Positions 1-7,932 of a stretch of 64,000 nucleotides of DNA are shown here, in pieces. This DNA comes from Aeromonas sanarellii. GTDB lineage: Bacteria > Pseudomonadota > Gammaproteobacteria > Enterobacterales > Aeromonadaceae. A program made the translations under genes and the position numbers. How positions within the stretch are numbered: the first letter of the stretch is position 1; each line of letters starts with the position of its first letter. Location of the stretch: the NCBI RefSeq assembly GCF_000820085.1, contig NZ_CDBN01000073.1, forward strand, positions 1 through 64,000, written 5' to 3'. Below the pieces are notes generated by a model. It worked only from the letters and a program-made list of their open reading frames with translations, did no database searches and was not told where the DNA came from.

Positions 1-2
1 TT

Positions 3-119
3 TGCCTGGCGGCAATAGCGCAGTGGAACCACCTGACCCCATGCCGAACTCAGAAGTGAAACGCTGTAGCGCCGATGGTAGTGTGGCATTCGCCATGCGA
101 GAGTAGGACACTGCCAGGC
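3..119 (+). rRNA. rrf: 5S ribosomal RNA
   Basis: The first ~118 bases match gammaproteobacterial 5S rRNA: a 5' TGCCTGGCGGC start pairing with the 3' GCCAGGC end, plus the conserved internal CCATGCCGAACTCAGAAGTG block. It should be the last gene of an rRNA operon whose 16S and 23S genes lie to the left of the window. The exact ends are uncertain by one or two bases. Confidence 0.95.
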
Positions 120-130
120 TCCCAACACGA

Positions 131-161
131 AGAACCCCGCTCATTTGAGCGGGGTTTTTTA
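131..161 (+). terminator. Rho-independent terminator of the rRNA operon
   Basis: A perfect GC-rich hairpin (AACCCCGCTC / GAGCGGGGTT) is followed by a T run, 12 bases after the 5S end. It is the expected terminator of the rRNA transcript. The following stretch to ~390 holds no convincing gene; it must contain the promoter of the next lipoprotein gene. Confidence 0.9.
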
Positions 162-409
162 TTGTTTCAGAATCAGCCAGATTGGCTGGTCTTGGCCCTT
201 CGCACTCCCCATCACTCTTGCTGCGTACCATCTGCGATCCAACAACCTACCTGGTTTTCTGTTCGATATTTATCCATCGGCGCCGTGTGCTGGATATAAA
301 AAGCACAGAATGTGATACCCCTACCTTTCTTGCCGGTCCCGCTCTGCTTTAATTCGTCTGCCCACATTCGATTGGGCCAAGGAATCACAATAATTTGAGG
401 AATGGACAC

Positions 410-862
410 ATGTTCAAAAGAACAGTAACGATGATGCTGGCGGCGGGAACCCTGGTATTAGGCGGTTGCGCATCCAATGGTGGTGCAGAGCAGGCAGCGG
501 CGGACAACAGCGACTTCGGCGGCAAGTCCATCTACCTTCGTGGTGAGATGAACGACTGGATGGCGACCGATGAGAGCAAGGTGGTCAAGGTGGCTGACAA
601 GCTCTACATGGCCAAGGGCACACTCAAGAAAGAGTGGGCTCCTTACAAGTTCAAGTTTGCCGACTCCGGCTGGAGCTGCGGCACCAACTTCGGTTACAAG
701 AGCCCGAGCGATGGCGTTGCCGTGCTCGGCGGGGAACCTGTACCGGTCAACCCGTGCTCCAAGTATGAGGACATGAAGTTCTCACCGGATGCGGATGGCG
801 TCTACGAGTTCTATCTGAATATGGCTGGAGAGACACCGAGCGTATACGTCAAGAAACCCTGA
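410..862 (+). CDS. Small lipoprotein with a glycogen/pullulanase-like carbohydrate-recognition fold
   Basis: A 150-residue precursor with an N-terminal signal peptide ending in a lipobox (LVLGGC), so it should be lipid-anchored in the periplasm or outer membrane. The remainder is a single small beta domain with YLRGEMNDW and a C-terminal YEFYLNMAGETPSVYV stretch, resembling the carbohydrate-binding N domains of pullulanases and related glycoside hydrolases. No catalytic domain is attached, so a binding or sensing role is only inferred. The start at 410 is preferred because GAGG lies nine bases upstream; an upstream TTG at 395 is in frame but has no spacing for a ribosome site. It is a single-gene unit bounded by terminators. 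Confidence 0.75.
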   Translation: MFKRTVTMMLAAGTLVLGGCASNGGAEQAAADNSDFGGKSIYLRGEMNDWMATDESKVVKVADKLYMAKGTLKKEWAPYKFKFADSGWSCGTNFGYKSPSDGVAVLGGEPVPVNPCSKYEDMKFSPDADGVYEFYLNMAGETPSVYVKKP

Positions 863-906
863 GAAAGCCCTTCGCGTTAAATCTCTCGGGAATTGAACCG
901 GTTGAA

Positions 907-945
907 TGCCCTGGCCCAGAAATCTGCTGGCCGGGGCATTTTTTT
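907..945 (+). terminator. Rho-independent terminator after the lipoprotein gene
   Basis: A ten-pair stem (TGCCCTGGCC with GGCCGGGGCA) is followed by seven T residues. It closes the lipoprotein transcript just ahead of the nrdJ promoter region. Confidence 0.85.
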
Positions 946-977
946 AGGATAGAATCTGCACCCTTATCACGACAGAA

Positions 978-1024
978 TTACTATATATTGTGTTTGTGGT
1001 GTAAACATTCACTATTAGTAGTGT
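978..1024 (+). promoter_or_regulatory. Tandem NrdR boxes upstream of nrdJa
   Basis: Two 16-bp palindromic sites match the NrdR-box consensus (ACACWATATATWGTGT type): positions 978-993 (TTACTATATATTGTGT) and 1009-1024 (TCACTATTAGTAGTGT). Their starts are exactly 31 bp apart, the three-helical-turn spacing typical of paired NrdR operators in bacterial ribonucleotide reductase promoters. The second box is the weaker one. They lie 46-92 bases upstream of the chosen nrdJa start, so NrdR repression of this RNR in response to ATP/dATP is the natural prediction. Confidence 0.85.
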
Positions 1025-1069
1025 TTTTGACATCGAGATGCTGCTGCATTCATATGAGGTTGATTGAAC

Positions 1070-3217
1070 ATGGCCAAATCCATCCCTGTGCTGGAGGGTG
1101 TCACCGCCGCCCGCCAGATCCCCCTGCAGGAGACGTCCCTCGAGATCTGGGACAGCAAGTATCGCCTCAAGAGCAAAGACGGTACGCCCATCGACGGCTC
1201 CATCGACGAGACCTACCAGCGGGTCGCCCGTGCCTTGGCGGCGCAAGAGCGTGAACCTGACGCCTGGTATGAGCCCTTTCTCTGGGCCCTGCGCAACGGC
1301 GCCATCCCGGCGGGCCGCATCACCTCCAACGCCGGCGCCTTCGAGCACAAGCCGGCGACCTCCACCATCAACTGCACCGTGTCCGGCACCATTGAAGATT
1401 CGATGGACGATATCCTCGGCAAGGTGCACGAGGCGGGGCTGACCCTGAAGGCGGGTTGCGGCATCGGTTACGACTTCTCGACCCTGCGACCGCGCGGAGC
1501 CTTCGTCTCGGGAGCGGGGGCCTATACCTCGGGGCCGCTCTCCTTCATGGATATCTACGACAAGATGTGTTTCACCGTCTCCTCTGCCGGTGGTCGTCGT
1601 GGCGCCCAGATGGGCACCATGGATATCCGTCATCCCGACGTGGTCGAATTCATCCAGGCCAAGCGGGAGGATGGTCGCCTGCGCCAGTTCAACCTCTCCC
1701 TGCTCATCACCGAAGAGTTCGTGAACGCGGTGAAGGCTGATGCCCCCTGGCAACTGATCTTCCCCTACACCGCCAAGGAGGTGGAGCAGGACGGCATCGC
1801 GCTGGATGACCCCGCGAGGGTGATCTGGGCGGACTGGCCCAACAAGGAGGGGGTGGTCATCAACGAGCTGGGCCAGGTGGCCTGCAAGGTCTACAAGACC
1901 CTGCCTGCGCGCAAGCTCTGGAACGTCATCATGACCTCCACCTACGACTATGCGGAGCCCGGCTTCATCCTGATCGACAAGGTCAACGAGATGAACAACA
2001 ACTGGTTCTGCGAGGAGATCCGCGCCACCAACCCCTGCGGCGAACAGCCCCTGCCGCCCTATGGCGCCTGCCTGCTCGGCTCGGTCAATCTGACCACCTT
2101 CGTGCGTGACCCCTTTACCGAACAGGCAGCCTTCGACTGGCCCGCGTTTCGCAAGGTGGTGGCCATCTTCACCCGCATGCTCGACAACGTGGTGGAGATC
2201 AACCAGCTGCCCTTGCCTCAGCAACGCGAGGAGATCCTCAGCAAGCGCCGCCATGGCATGGGCTTCCTCGGCCTGGGCTCGACCCTCACCATGCTGCGGC
2301 TCACATACGGCTCCGCGGCTTCCATCGCCTTCACCGAGCAGGTCTCCCAGGAGCTGGCCATGACCGGCTGGCAGGAGTCTCTGCGTCTGGCGAAGGAGAA
2401 GGGCCCGGCGCCCATCATGGAGCAGGAGTTCGAGGTGACCGGCAAGATGCTGCGCCTGCGCCCCGAGATGGCGGCGGACGGCATCAAGCTCGGCGACAAG
2501 GTGAAGGGCAAGGTGCTGCACGCCCGCTACAGCCGCTACATGCAGCAGGTGGCCGAGGTGGATCCCGCCCTGGTGGCCGAGCTGGCCGAGGTGGGCGGGC
2601 GTTTCACCCACCACAGCAGCATAGCGCCGACCGGAACCATTTCCCTGTCGCTGGCCAACAACGCCAGCAACGGCATAGAGCCGAGCTTCGCCCACCACTA
2701 CAGCCGCAACGTCATCAAGCCGGGCAAGAAGAGCAAGGAGAGTGTGGACGTCTACTCCTTTGAGCTGCTCGCCTATCGCGAGCTGGTGAACCCGGGGGCC
2801 ATGCCCTATGGGGAGGATGAGGGGAGCCGGTTGCCGGATTACTTCATCACCGCCGACGACATCAGCCCGACCGGGCACGTGGACATCCAGGCCGCCGCCC
2901 AGCGCTGGATTGACTCCTCCATCTCCAAGACCGCCAACGTGCCGACCGATTTCCCGTTCGAGCAGTTCAAGGATATCTATCTCTATGCCTCGGACTCCGG
3001 CCTCAAGGGCTGCACCACCTTCCGCTTCAACCCCGAGGCCTTCCAGGGGGTGCTGGTGAAGGAGCAGGATCTGGAGAACACTCAGTACGAGTTCACCCTG
3101 GAGGATGGCTCCGTCATCACGGCGAAAGGGAACGAAGAGATCGAATACGATGGCGAGCTACACACCGCCGCCAACCTCTACGACGCCTTGAAAGAAGGCT
3201 ATTACGGCAAATTCTGA
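1070..3217 (+). CDS. nrdJa: Adenosylcobalamin-dependent (class II) ribonucleotide reductase, catalytic subunit NrdJa
   Basis: This 715-residue protein is the catalytic half of a coenzyme B12-dependent ribonucleotide reductase, which makes deoxyribonucleotides with or without oxygen. The ten-stranded barrel is visible: Cys102 in NCTVSG, a CGIGYDFS block, and the active-site loop TNPCGEQPLP with Asn321, Cys323 and Glu325, the N-x-C-x-E triad of the family. The usual C-terminal tail with redox cysteines is absent and is encoded by the next gene nine bases later, as in the split NrdJa/NrdJb of Pseudomonas. The start at 1070 has GAGG ten bases upstream; an in-frame TTG at 1064 is too close to it. 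No cobalamin riboswitch is evident; paired NrdR boxes precede it. Confidence 0.93.
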   Translation: MAKSIPVLEGVTAARQIPLQETSLEIWDSKYRLKSKDGTPIDGSIDETYQRVARALAAQEREPDAWYEPFLWALRNGAIPAGRITSNAGAFEHKPATSTINCTVSGTIEDSMDDILGKVHEAGLTLKAGCGIGYDFSTLRPRGAFVSGAGAYTSGPLSFMDIYDKMCFTVSSAGGRRGAQMGTMDIRHPDVVEFIQAKREDGRLRQFNLSLLITEEFVNAVKADAPWQLIFPYTAKEVEQDGIALDDPARVIWADWPNKEGVVINELGQVACKVYKTLPARKLWNVIMTSTYDYAEPGFILIDKVNEMNNNWFCEEIRATNPCGEQPLPPYGACLLGSVNLTTFVRDPFTEQAAFDWPAFRKVVAIFTRMLDNVVEINQLPLPQQREEILSKRRHGMGFLGLGSTLTMLRLTYGSAASIAFTEQVSQELAMTGWQESLRLAKEKGPAPIMEQEFEVTGKMLRLRPEMAADGIKLGDKVKGKVLHARYSRYMQQVAEVDPALVAELAEVGGRFTHHSSIAPTGTISLSLANNASNGIEPSFAHHYSRNVIKPGKKSKESVDVYSFELLAYRELVNPGAMPYGEDEGSRLPDYFITADDISPTGHVDIQAAAQRWIDSSISKTANVPTDFPFEQFKDIYLYASDSGLKGCTTFRFNPEAFQGVLVKEQDLENTQYEFTLEDGSVITAKGNEEIEYDGELHTAANLYDALKEGYYGKF

Positions 3218-3226
3218 GAACAGATC

Positions 3227-3910
3227 ATGGTCAAGAAGATCGACAGGAAAATCGTCGCCTACAAGGTGAAAACCCGGGATGAGCCGCAAGAAGCGCCGGC
3301 CCCCGAGGATGACGTGGTGCATATGCACGAAACGGTGCTGCGCCCTGAGCGGCTGATGGGCACCACCTACAAGCTGAAGACGCCGGAGCATGTCTCCGAG
3401 CACTCGCTGTTTATCACCATCAACGACATCATTCTCAACGAGGGCACTGTGCACGAGACGCGCCGCCCGTTCGAGATCTTCATCAACTCCAAGAGCCTGG
3501 AACACTACCAGTGGATAGTGGCGCTGACCCGCATCATCTCGGCTGTGTTTCGCAAAGGAGGGGATGTCACCTTCCTGGTGGAGGAGCTGAGGTCCGTGTT
3601 CGATCCCAAGGGGGGCTACTGGAACAAGGGCAAGTACGTGCCGTCGCTGATTGCCGAGATTGGCAACGTGATCGAAACCCACCTCACCGAGATCGGCATG
3701 CTCAAGGTGCCCGGGCTGGACGAGCACCAGCAGGCGTTTCTCGCCGAAAAACAGGCTGAGTTGAAAGCCCAGCAACAGGCCGACGAGCAGCAGGCGGGGA
3801 GCGGTTTTCCGCCCGGTGCGGCGCTCTGCTACAAGTGCCACACCAAGGCGCTGGTGCTGAAGGATGGTTGCATGACCTGCCTCAACTGCGGCGATTCCAA
3901 GTGCGGTTGA
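3227..3910 (+). CDS. nrdJb: Class II ribonucleotide reductase C-terminal subunit NrdJb (TSCPD-type)
   Basis: A 227-residue partner of NrdJa. It carries the domain that in one-piece class II enzymes forms the C-terminus, with a cysteine-rich tail (CYKCHTKA, then CMTCLNCGDSKCG) that would bind metal and/or shuttle reducing equivalents to the active-site disulfide. The tail has four paired cysteine motifs within the last ~30 residues. It is cotranscribed with nrdJa (9-bp gap) and closed by a terminator. The split arrangement is described for Pseudomonas NrdJab; its presence here is inferred from sequence and order. Residues ~180-195 form a Gln/Ala/Glu-rich linker before the cysteine tail. Confidence 0.88.
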   Translation: MVKKIDRKIVAYKVKTRDEPQEAPAPEDDVVHMHETVLRPERLMGTTYKLKTPEHVSEHSLFITINDIILNEGTVHETRRPFEIFINSKSLEHYQWIVALTRIISAVFRKGGDVTFLVEELRSVFDPKGGYWNKGKYVPSLIAEIGNVIETHLTEIGMLKVPGLDEHQQAFLAEKQAELKAQQQADEQQAGSGFPPGAALCYKCHTKALVLKDGCMTCLNCGDSKCG

Positions 3911-3928
3911 GCCGCTGACAGCGAGAGA

Positions 3929-3953
3929 AGGCCGGCGCAATGCCGGCCTTTTC
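3929..3953 (+). terminator. Rho-independent terminator of nrdJab
   Basis: AAGGCCGGC/GCCGGCCTT hairpin with a four-base loop followed by TTTTC, 19 bases after the nrdJb stop. Confidence 0.85.
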
Positions 3954-4116
3954 ATTGCCGCTTTTATGTTCGAACGACGCCTATGGCGGCAGCGATTTGT
4001 TGCGTGCTGGTAAATTCGGGCGTAGCGTTGGGGGTAATAAAACTGTCACGGCCGTGTGGTTTCAATGACATCTGAGATTCACACACGTGGCACCTTCAGT
4101 GCCAAGGAGGATGCTT

Positions 4117-5487
4117 ATGGACAACACGGACCGAAAGCTGTTTATCCTGGATACCAACGTTCTGCTTCACGAACCCCTCGCCATCTACTCCTTCAAAGAG
4201 CACGACGTGCTCATCCCCATGACGGTGCTGGAAGAGCTCGACAACATCAAGGATCGCCACAAGGACGTCAGCCGCGATGCCCGCATCGCCATCCGCGCCC
4301 TGGAGGACGTATTCCGTGACGCGACCCCCGAGCAGATAGTGCAAGGGGTGGCGCTGGCCGGTGAGGCGAGCGGCCATATCTCCATCTTCAGCGATCACCA
4401 TCTGCCCCAGGATGCCGAGGTGTTCACCGACAAGGAGGCGGACAACCGCATCATCAACGCCGCCCTCTACCTGCAAAAACACGAGATGAAGCGCCAGGTG
4501 GTGCTGGTCACCAAAGACATCAACATGCGCCTCAAGGCCAAGGGGGCTGGACTTGCCCACGTGGAGGATTATCGCAGCGACCAGCTGATCGATGACATCC
4601 GTCTGCTGGCCAAAGGCTTCCAGGTGGTGCCCGGCAGCTTCTGGGAGCGGGTCGGCGAGTGCGACAGCGAGACCCATGGTCGCGATACGGTCCACGTCAT
4701 CGACGCCAATCTGCTGGAGGGCGTGCACGTCAACCAGTACCTGCTGGACGAGGAGAACTTCTTTGCAGCCAGGGTGCTGAGCCACGACGGCAACAAGATC
4801 CGCCTGAAAGATCTTGGTCGCGAGCGGTTGATGTCCCGCAAGGCCTGGGGGGTGCACCCCAAGAACGTCTATCAGGGCATGGCACTGGATGCCCTGCTGG
4901 ATCCACACATTGACCTGGTGATCCTGACCGGCCCGGCGGGCTGTGGCAAGACCCTGCTCGCCATGGCGGCCGCGCTGGAGCTGGTGATCGAGAAGGGGAT
5001 CTACGAGAAGGTGATCGTCACCCGAAATACCCCGGAGATCGCCGAGAGTATCGGCTTCCTGCCCGGCACCGAGGAGGAGAAGATGATGCCCTGGCTGGCG
5101 GCGGTGACCGACACCCTGGAAGTGCTGCACAAGCAGGACGAGAACATGAGCGGGTCCTTGAGTTACATCATGGAGAAGGCCAATATCCAGTTCAAATCCG
5201 TCAACTTCATGCGCGGGCGCAGCATCCAGAACACCTTCGTGCTGCTGGACGAGTGCCAGAACCTGACCGCCTCCCAGATCAAGACCATCATCACCCGCTG
5301 CGGCGAGGGGACCAAGATCGTCTGCTCCGGCAACCTGGCCCAGATCGACTCCAACTACCTGAGCCCGGTGACCTCGGGTCTCACCTACATAGTCGAGCGT
5401 TTCAAGGACTTCGACGGCAGTGCCAACATCTTCCTGAACGGGGTGGTGCGCAGCCGGCTCGCCTCCTTCGCCGAGGAAAATCTCTGA
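4117..5487 (+). CDS. PIN-PhoH family protein (PhoH2/YlaK-type RNA-handling ATPase)
   Basis: A 456-residue two-domain protein. The N-terminal PIN nuclease-like domain (about 8-150) starts with FILDTNVLLHEP, where Asp12 is a predicted metal ligand, and continues through acidic motifs EELDNIKD and DARIAIRAL. The C-terminal PhoH ATPase has Walker A GPAGCGKT (272-279) and Walker B VLLDECQN (Asp378/Glu379). PIN-PhoH fusions elsewhere act as ATP-dependent RNA unwinding/cleaving enzymes, which is the likely role here. AAGGAGG at 4102-4108 is eight bases from the ATG at 4117 and two from the ATG at 4111, which decides the start. It is monocistronic, with its own terminator. Confidence 0.85.
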   Translation: MDNTDRKLFILDTNVLLHEPLAIYSFKEHDVLIPMTVLEELDNIKDRHKDVSRDARIAIRALEDVFRDATPEQIVQGVALAGEASGHISIFSDHHLPQDAEVFTDKEADNRIINAALYLQKHEMKRQVVLVTKDINMRLKAKGAGLAHVEDYRSDQLIDDIRLLAKGFQVVPGSFWERVGECDSETHGRDTVHVIDANLLEGVHVNQYLLDEENFFAARVLSHDGNKIRLKDLGRERLMSRKAWGVHPKNVYQGMALDALLDPHIDLVILTGPAGCGKTLLAMAAALELVIEKGIYEKVIVTRNTPEIAESIGFLPGTEEEKMMPWLAAVTDTLEVLHKQDENMSGSLSYIMEKANIQFKSVNFMRGRSIQNTFVLLDECQNLTASQIKTIITRCGEGTKIVCSGNLAQIDSNYLSPVTSGLTYIVERFKDFDGSANIFLNGVVRSRLASFAEENL

Positions 5488-5510
5488 TTTAACGTAATCT
5501 CTGCATGAGA

Positions 5511-5540
5511 AAGGGGAAGCCGTCCGGCTTCCCCTTTTTT
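5511..5540. terminator. Bidirectional terminator between phoH-like gene and thiQ
   Basis: An AAGGGGAAGCCG/CGGCTTCCCCTT hairpin with T tract on one side and A tract on the other, placed between convergent genes. Confidence 0.85.
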
Positions 5541-5556
5541 GATCCCCTTGGCCTCG

Positions 5557-6261
5557 TTATCCCTGCGCGCGACCCAGGTAGCGCAGCAGCCCCGGGTGAT
5601 CGCTGTTTTGCAGTATGTCTGGAGTCCCCTGCAAGGCGATGCGCCCCTCGTCCACGAACAGCACCTGATCGGCAATCAGCTGGGCATCCTCAGGGTTGTG
5701 GGACACCATCAGCACCGTGATGCCCTGCTCGCAGGCGAGACGGGCGACTTCCGCCAGCATCTCCCGGCGCAGAGCGGGATCTAGCGCCGAGAAGGGCTCG
5801 TCCAGCAGCAGCAGGGGCTTGCCCCGCACCAGGGCGCGGGCAAGCCCAACCCGCTGCTGCTGGCCGCCGGAGAGCTGCTCAGGCAGGCGGCTCAGCATCT
5901 CGCCAAGACCGACCCGTCCGGCCGCATCGATCACCTGTGCCCGCTGGGGGGCACTCAGCCGCAGGCCGGGGTGCAGGCCGATAGCGATATTGTCGAATAC
6001 CGACAGGTGCAGGAAGAGGTTGTGATCCTGGAACAGGGTGGTGACCGGGCGCTCGGCGGGGCCGAGCGGCAGCAGATCCTGACCGTCGAAGGCGAGGGTG
6101 CCGGATTCCACCGGGACGAAGCCCGCTATCATGCCGAGCAGGGTGGACTTGCCGGCGCCGCTCGGACCGATGAGGGCAGTGATCTCTCCCCTGGGCAGGG
6201 TGGCGGTAAAGCTGACCCGCCAATCCGGGTAGCTGGTGATCAGCTCGTCAATGATCAGCAT
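5557..6261 (-). CDS. thiQ: Thiamine/TPP ABC transporter ATP-binding protein ThiQ
   Basis: A 234-residue ABC ATPase that powers uptake of thiamine and its phosphates with ThiB and ThiP. Walker A GPSGAGKST is at 32-40, followed by a Q-loop, the LSGGQQQR signature and Walker B LLLLDEP. Last gene of thiBPQ on the minus strand. The ATG at 6261 follows GGGAGGAAAGC. Between thiP and thiQ there is an imperfect copy of the same junction, so a second ribosome site and ATG (at 6338, out of frame with thiQ) precede it; see the repeat at 6248-6373. Expression should follow the TPP riboswitch at the head of the operon. Confidence 0.92.
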   Translation of the reverse strand: MLIIDELITSYPDWRVSFTATLPRGEITALIGPSGAGKSTLLGMIAGFVPVESGTLAFDGQDLLPLGPAERPVTTLFQDHNLFLHLSVFDNIAIGLHPGLRLSAPQRAQVIDAAGRVGLGEMLSRLPEQLSGGQQQRVGLARALVRGKPLLLLDEPFSALDPALRREMLAEVARLACEQGITVLMVSHNPEDAQLIADQVLFVDEGRIALQGTPDILQNSDHPGLLRYLGRAQG

Positions 6262-6373
6262 GCTTTCCTCCCGTCTTTCGTTCCACCAGCCAGAACGTAA
6301 GACATGGGAACAAGGGACTGGGTATCAATGATCGACATTTCTTCCTCCTAGCCCCCGCTCCACCAGCCAGAAC
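6248..6373 (-). repeat. Imperfect 77-bp-period duplication of the thiP-3'/thiQ-5' junction
   Basis: Two 49-bp copies, 6325-6373 and 6248-6296, match at 37 of 49 positions. Both share TTCTGGCTGGTGGA, a GGAGGAA ribosome site and an ATG followed by GATCATTGA. The upstream copy holds the real thiP stop; the downstream copy still reads as a thiP-like end (FWLVERKTGGKHADH then stop, against the real FWLVERGLGGRNVDH) and holds the real thiQ start. In each copy the thiP stop lies inside the thiQ-like start, so the undivided ancestor had overlapping genes. Confidence 0.85.
6255..6338 (-). CDS. Mini-ORF of 27 codons between thiP and thiQ
   Basis: It begins with the duplicate thiQ-like start (MSIIDT, compare MLIIDE of ThiQ) behind an AGGAGGAAGAA ribosome site and ends with a TGA that overlaps the thiQ ATG (ATGCTGA). 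It could reinitiate or couple translation from thiP to thiQ. No function of the peptide itself is suggested; it may be only a by-product of the duplication. Confidence 0.35.
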   Translation of the reverse strand: MSIIDTQSLVPMSYVLAGGTKDGRKAC

Positions 6374-7932
6374 AGGGAGAAGCAGAGGGTGAGCAGCAGC
6401 AGGGCGGTGGCGGCCGCCTCGGTCAGCCGGTAGCTGCCGAGCTGCTGGTAGAGCAGCCAGGGCAGGGTGGTGAGGGTCTGGCTGCCGAACATGGCGATGG
6501 CGCCTAGATCCCCGAGGGACAGTATCATCGAGAGGGCCATGGCGAGCGCCAGCGGACGGCGCAGCAGGGGCCACTCTACCAGACGCAGGCGATGCAGGCC
6601 GCGCACCCCCAGGCTGTCCGCCAGCCGATCGTACTGGCGCACCACCAGCTGCATGGGGGCGCTGAGGGTGCGCAGTACATAGGGCAGCGCCATCAGGGCG
6701 TTGACCAGCACCACCAGCCAGGGCCCCAGGGCGAAGACATCGGCGAACGGCATAAACAGGATAAAGAGGCCCGTGGAGAGCACCACCGCCGGGATCATCA
6801 GGATCATGGAGCCGCTGGCCTCCCACAGGGCGGCGGCCCGCCGCTTGCGATCCCGCACCCTCAGGTGACGGCTGGTGAGCAGCAGGCCGGCGCCGAGCAG
6901 GGTCGCCAGGGAGCCGGCGGCGAGGGCGATCACGAGCGACTGGCCCCCCGCCTGCCACAGCTGGTGTGACCCCAGCGCCGTCAGCAGGCCGGGATTGAAC
7001 CCGGCGACGACGATGGCCAGCAGCGGCGGCAGGAAGATGGCGAGGCCGAGGCCGAGCGCGGCCAGATCCACCCAGAGGGTGCCCGCCTGGCGGCGATCCG
7101 GCCTCAGACAGGGGCGGCGACTCTCGATCCGGCTGGCCGGTGTGGTCTGCAACTTGTGCTGCAGCAGGAGCAGGACCAGGGTCAGCAGCAGCTGCACCAG
7201 GGCGAGTCCGCCGGCGGTGGCGAGGTCGAAGTCAAAGCGCAGGGCCTGGTAGACGGCCACCTCTAGGGTGGTGGACTTGGGGCCGCCGCCGAGGGCCAGC
7301 ACTGTGGTGAAGCTGGTGAAACAGAGCATGAAGATGAGGCTGGCCAGCCCCGGCAGTATGGCGCGGATGAGCGGCCACTCCAGCAGGCGGAAGATATGTG
7401 AGGAGCGCATGCCGAGCTGGCTGGCGAGGCGCCAGGAGGACTCGGGGATGCTCTCTATGCTCTGGAGGATGAGACGTGCGGCCAGCGGCATGTTGAAGAA
7501 GACGTGGGCCAGCAGTATGCCGAACAGGCCGTACAGATAGTTGCCGGGGTCCAGGCCCAGGCCGTGCAGCAGTTGCGGCAGCCACCCCTGGCGGCCGTGT
7601 ACCGCCACCATGCCGAAGATGGCGATGATGACGGGCAGTACCAGGGAGAGGCCGAACAATTTCAGCAGCAGGCGGCGGCCGCGAAAACGGCGCCGCGCCA
7701 GGGCTCGCGCCACCGGGATGGCGATAGCTAAGCTCAGCAGGGTGGAGAGCAGGGCCTGCCAGAGGCTGAAGCCCAGCACGTGGCGCAGGTAGGGATCGGC
7801 CATCAGGGTGCGGGGCGACAGGGTGCCGGCCTGCCACAACAGGGCCACGAGCGGCCCCAGGGACAACAGCAGGATCAGGCTGGTGGCCGCACTGCCGGGC
7901 AGCCACCAGAGCGGGCGAGCGTGAGGTCTCAC
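6325..7932 (-). CDS. thiP: Thiamine/TPP ABC transporter permease ThiP
   Basis: A ~535-residue inner-membrane permease with two fused halves, each with several hydrophobic segments and a binding-protein-dependent transport EAA-type loop; about twelve transmembrane segments are evident. It forms the channel for ThiB-delivered thiamine. The best start is the GTG at 7932 (VRPHARPLWW), which overlaps the thiB stop as GTGA; ATG codons at 7956 and 7965 would overlap thiB further and look less likely. The 3' end is duplicated downstream (see 6248-6373). Confidence 0.9.
   Translation of the reverse strand: MRPHARPLWWLPGSAATSLILLLSLGPLVALLWQAGTLSPRTLMADPYLRHVLGFSLWQALLSTLLSLAIAIPVARALARRRFRGRRLLLKLFGLSLVLPVIIAIFGMVAVHGRQGWLPQLLHGLGLDPGNYLYGLFGILLAHVFFNMPLAARLILQSIESIPESSWRLASQLGMRSSHIFRLLEWPLIRAILPGLASLIFMLCFTSFTTVLALGGGPKSTTLEVAVYQALRFDFDLATAGGLALVQLLLTLVLLLLQHKLQTTPASRIESRRPCLRPDRRQAGTLWVDLAALGLGLAIFLPPLLAIVVAGFNPGLLTALGSHQLWQAGGQSLVIALAAGSLATLLGAGLLLTSRHLRVRDRKRRAAALWEASGSMILMIPAVVLSTGLFILFMPFADVFALGPWLVVLVNALMALPYVLRTLSAPMQLVVRQYDRLADSLGVRGLHRLRLVEWPLLRRPLALAMALSMILSLGDLGAIAMFGSQTLTTLPWLLYQQLGSYRLTEAAATALLLLTLCFSLFWLVERGLGGRNVDH

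Noticed and set aside
75-409. Small open frames over and after the 5S gene on both strands
   Set aside because: They overlap the rRNA or its terminator and have no ribosome site.
5478-5500. AATCTCTG repeated across the phoH-like stop
   Set aside because: An eight-base repeat is too short to support a duplication.
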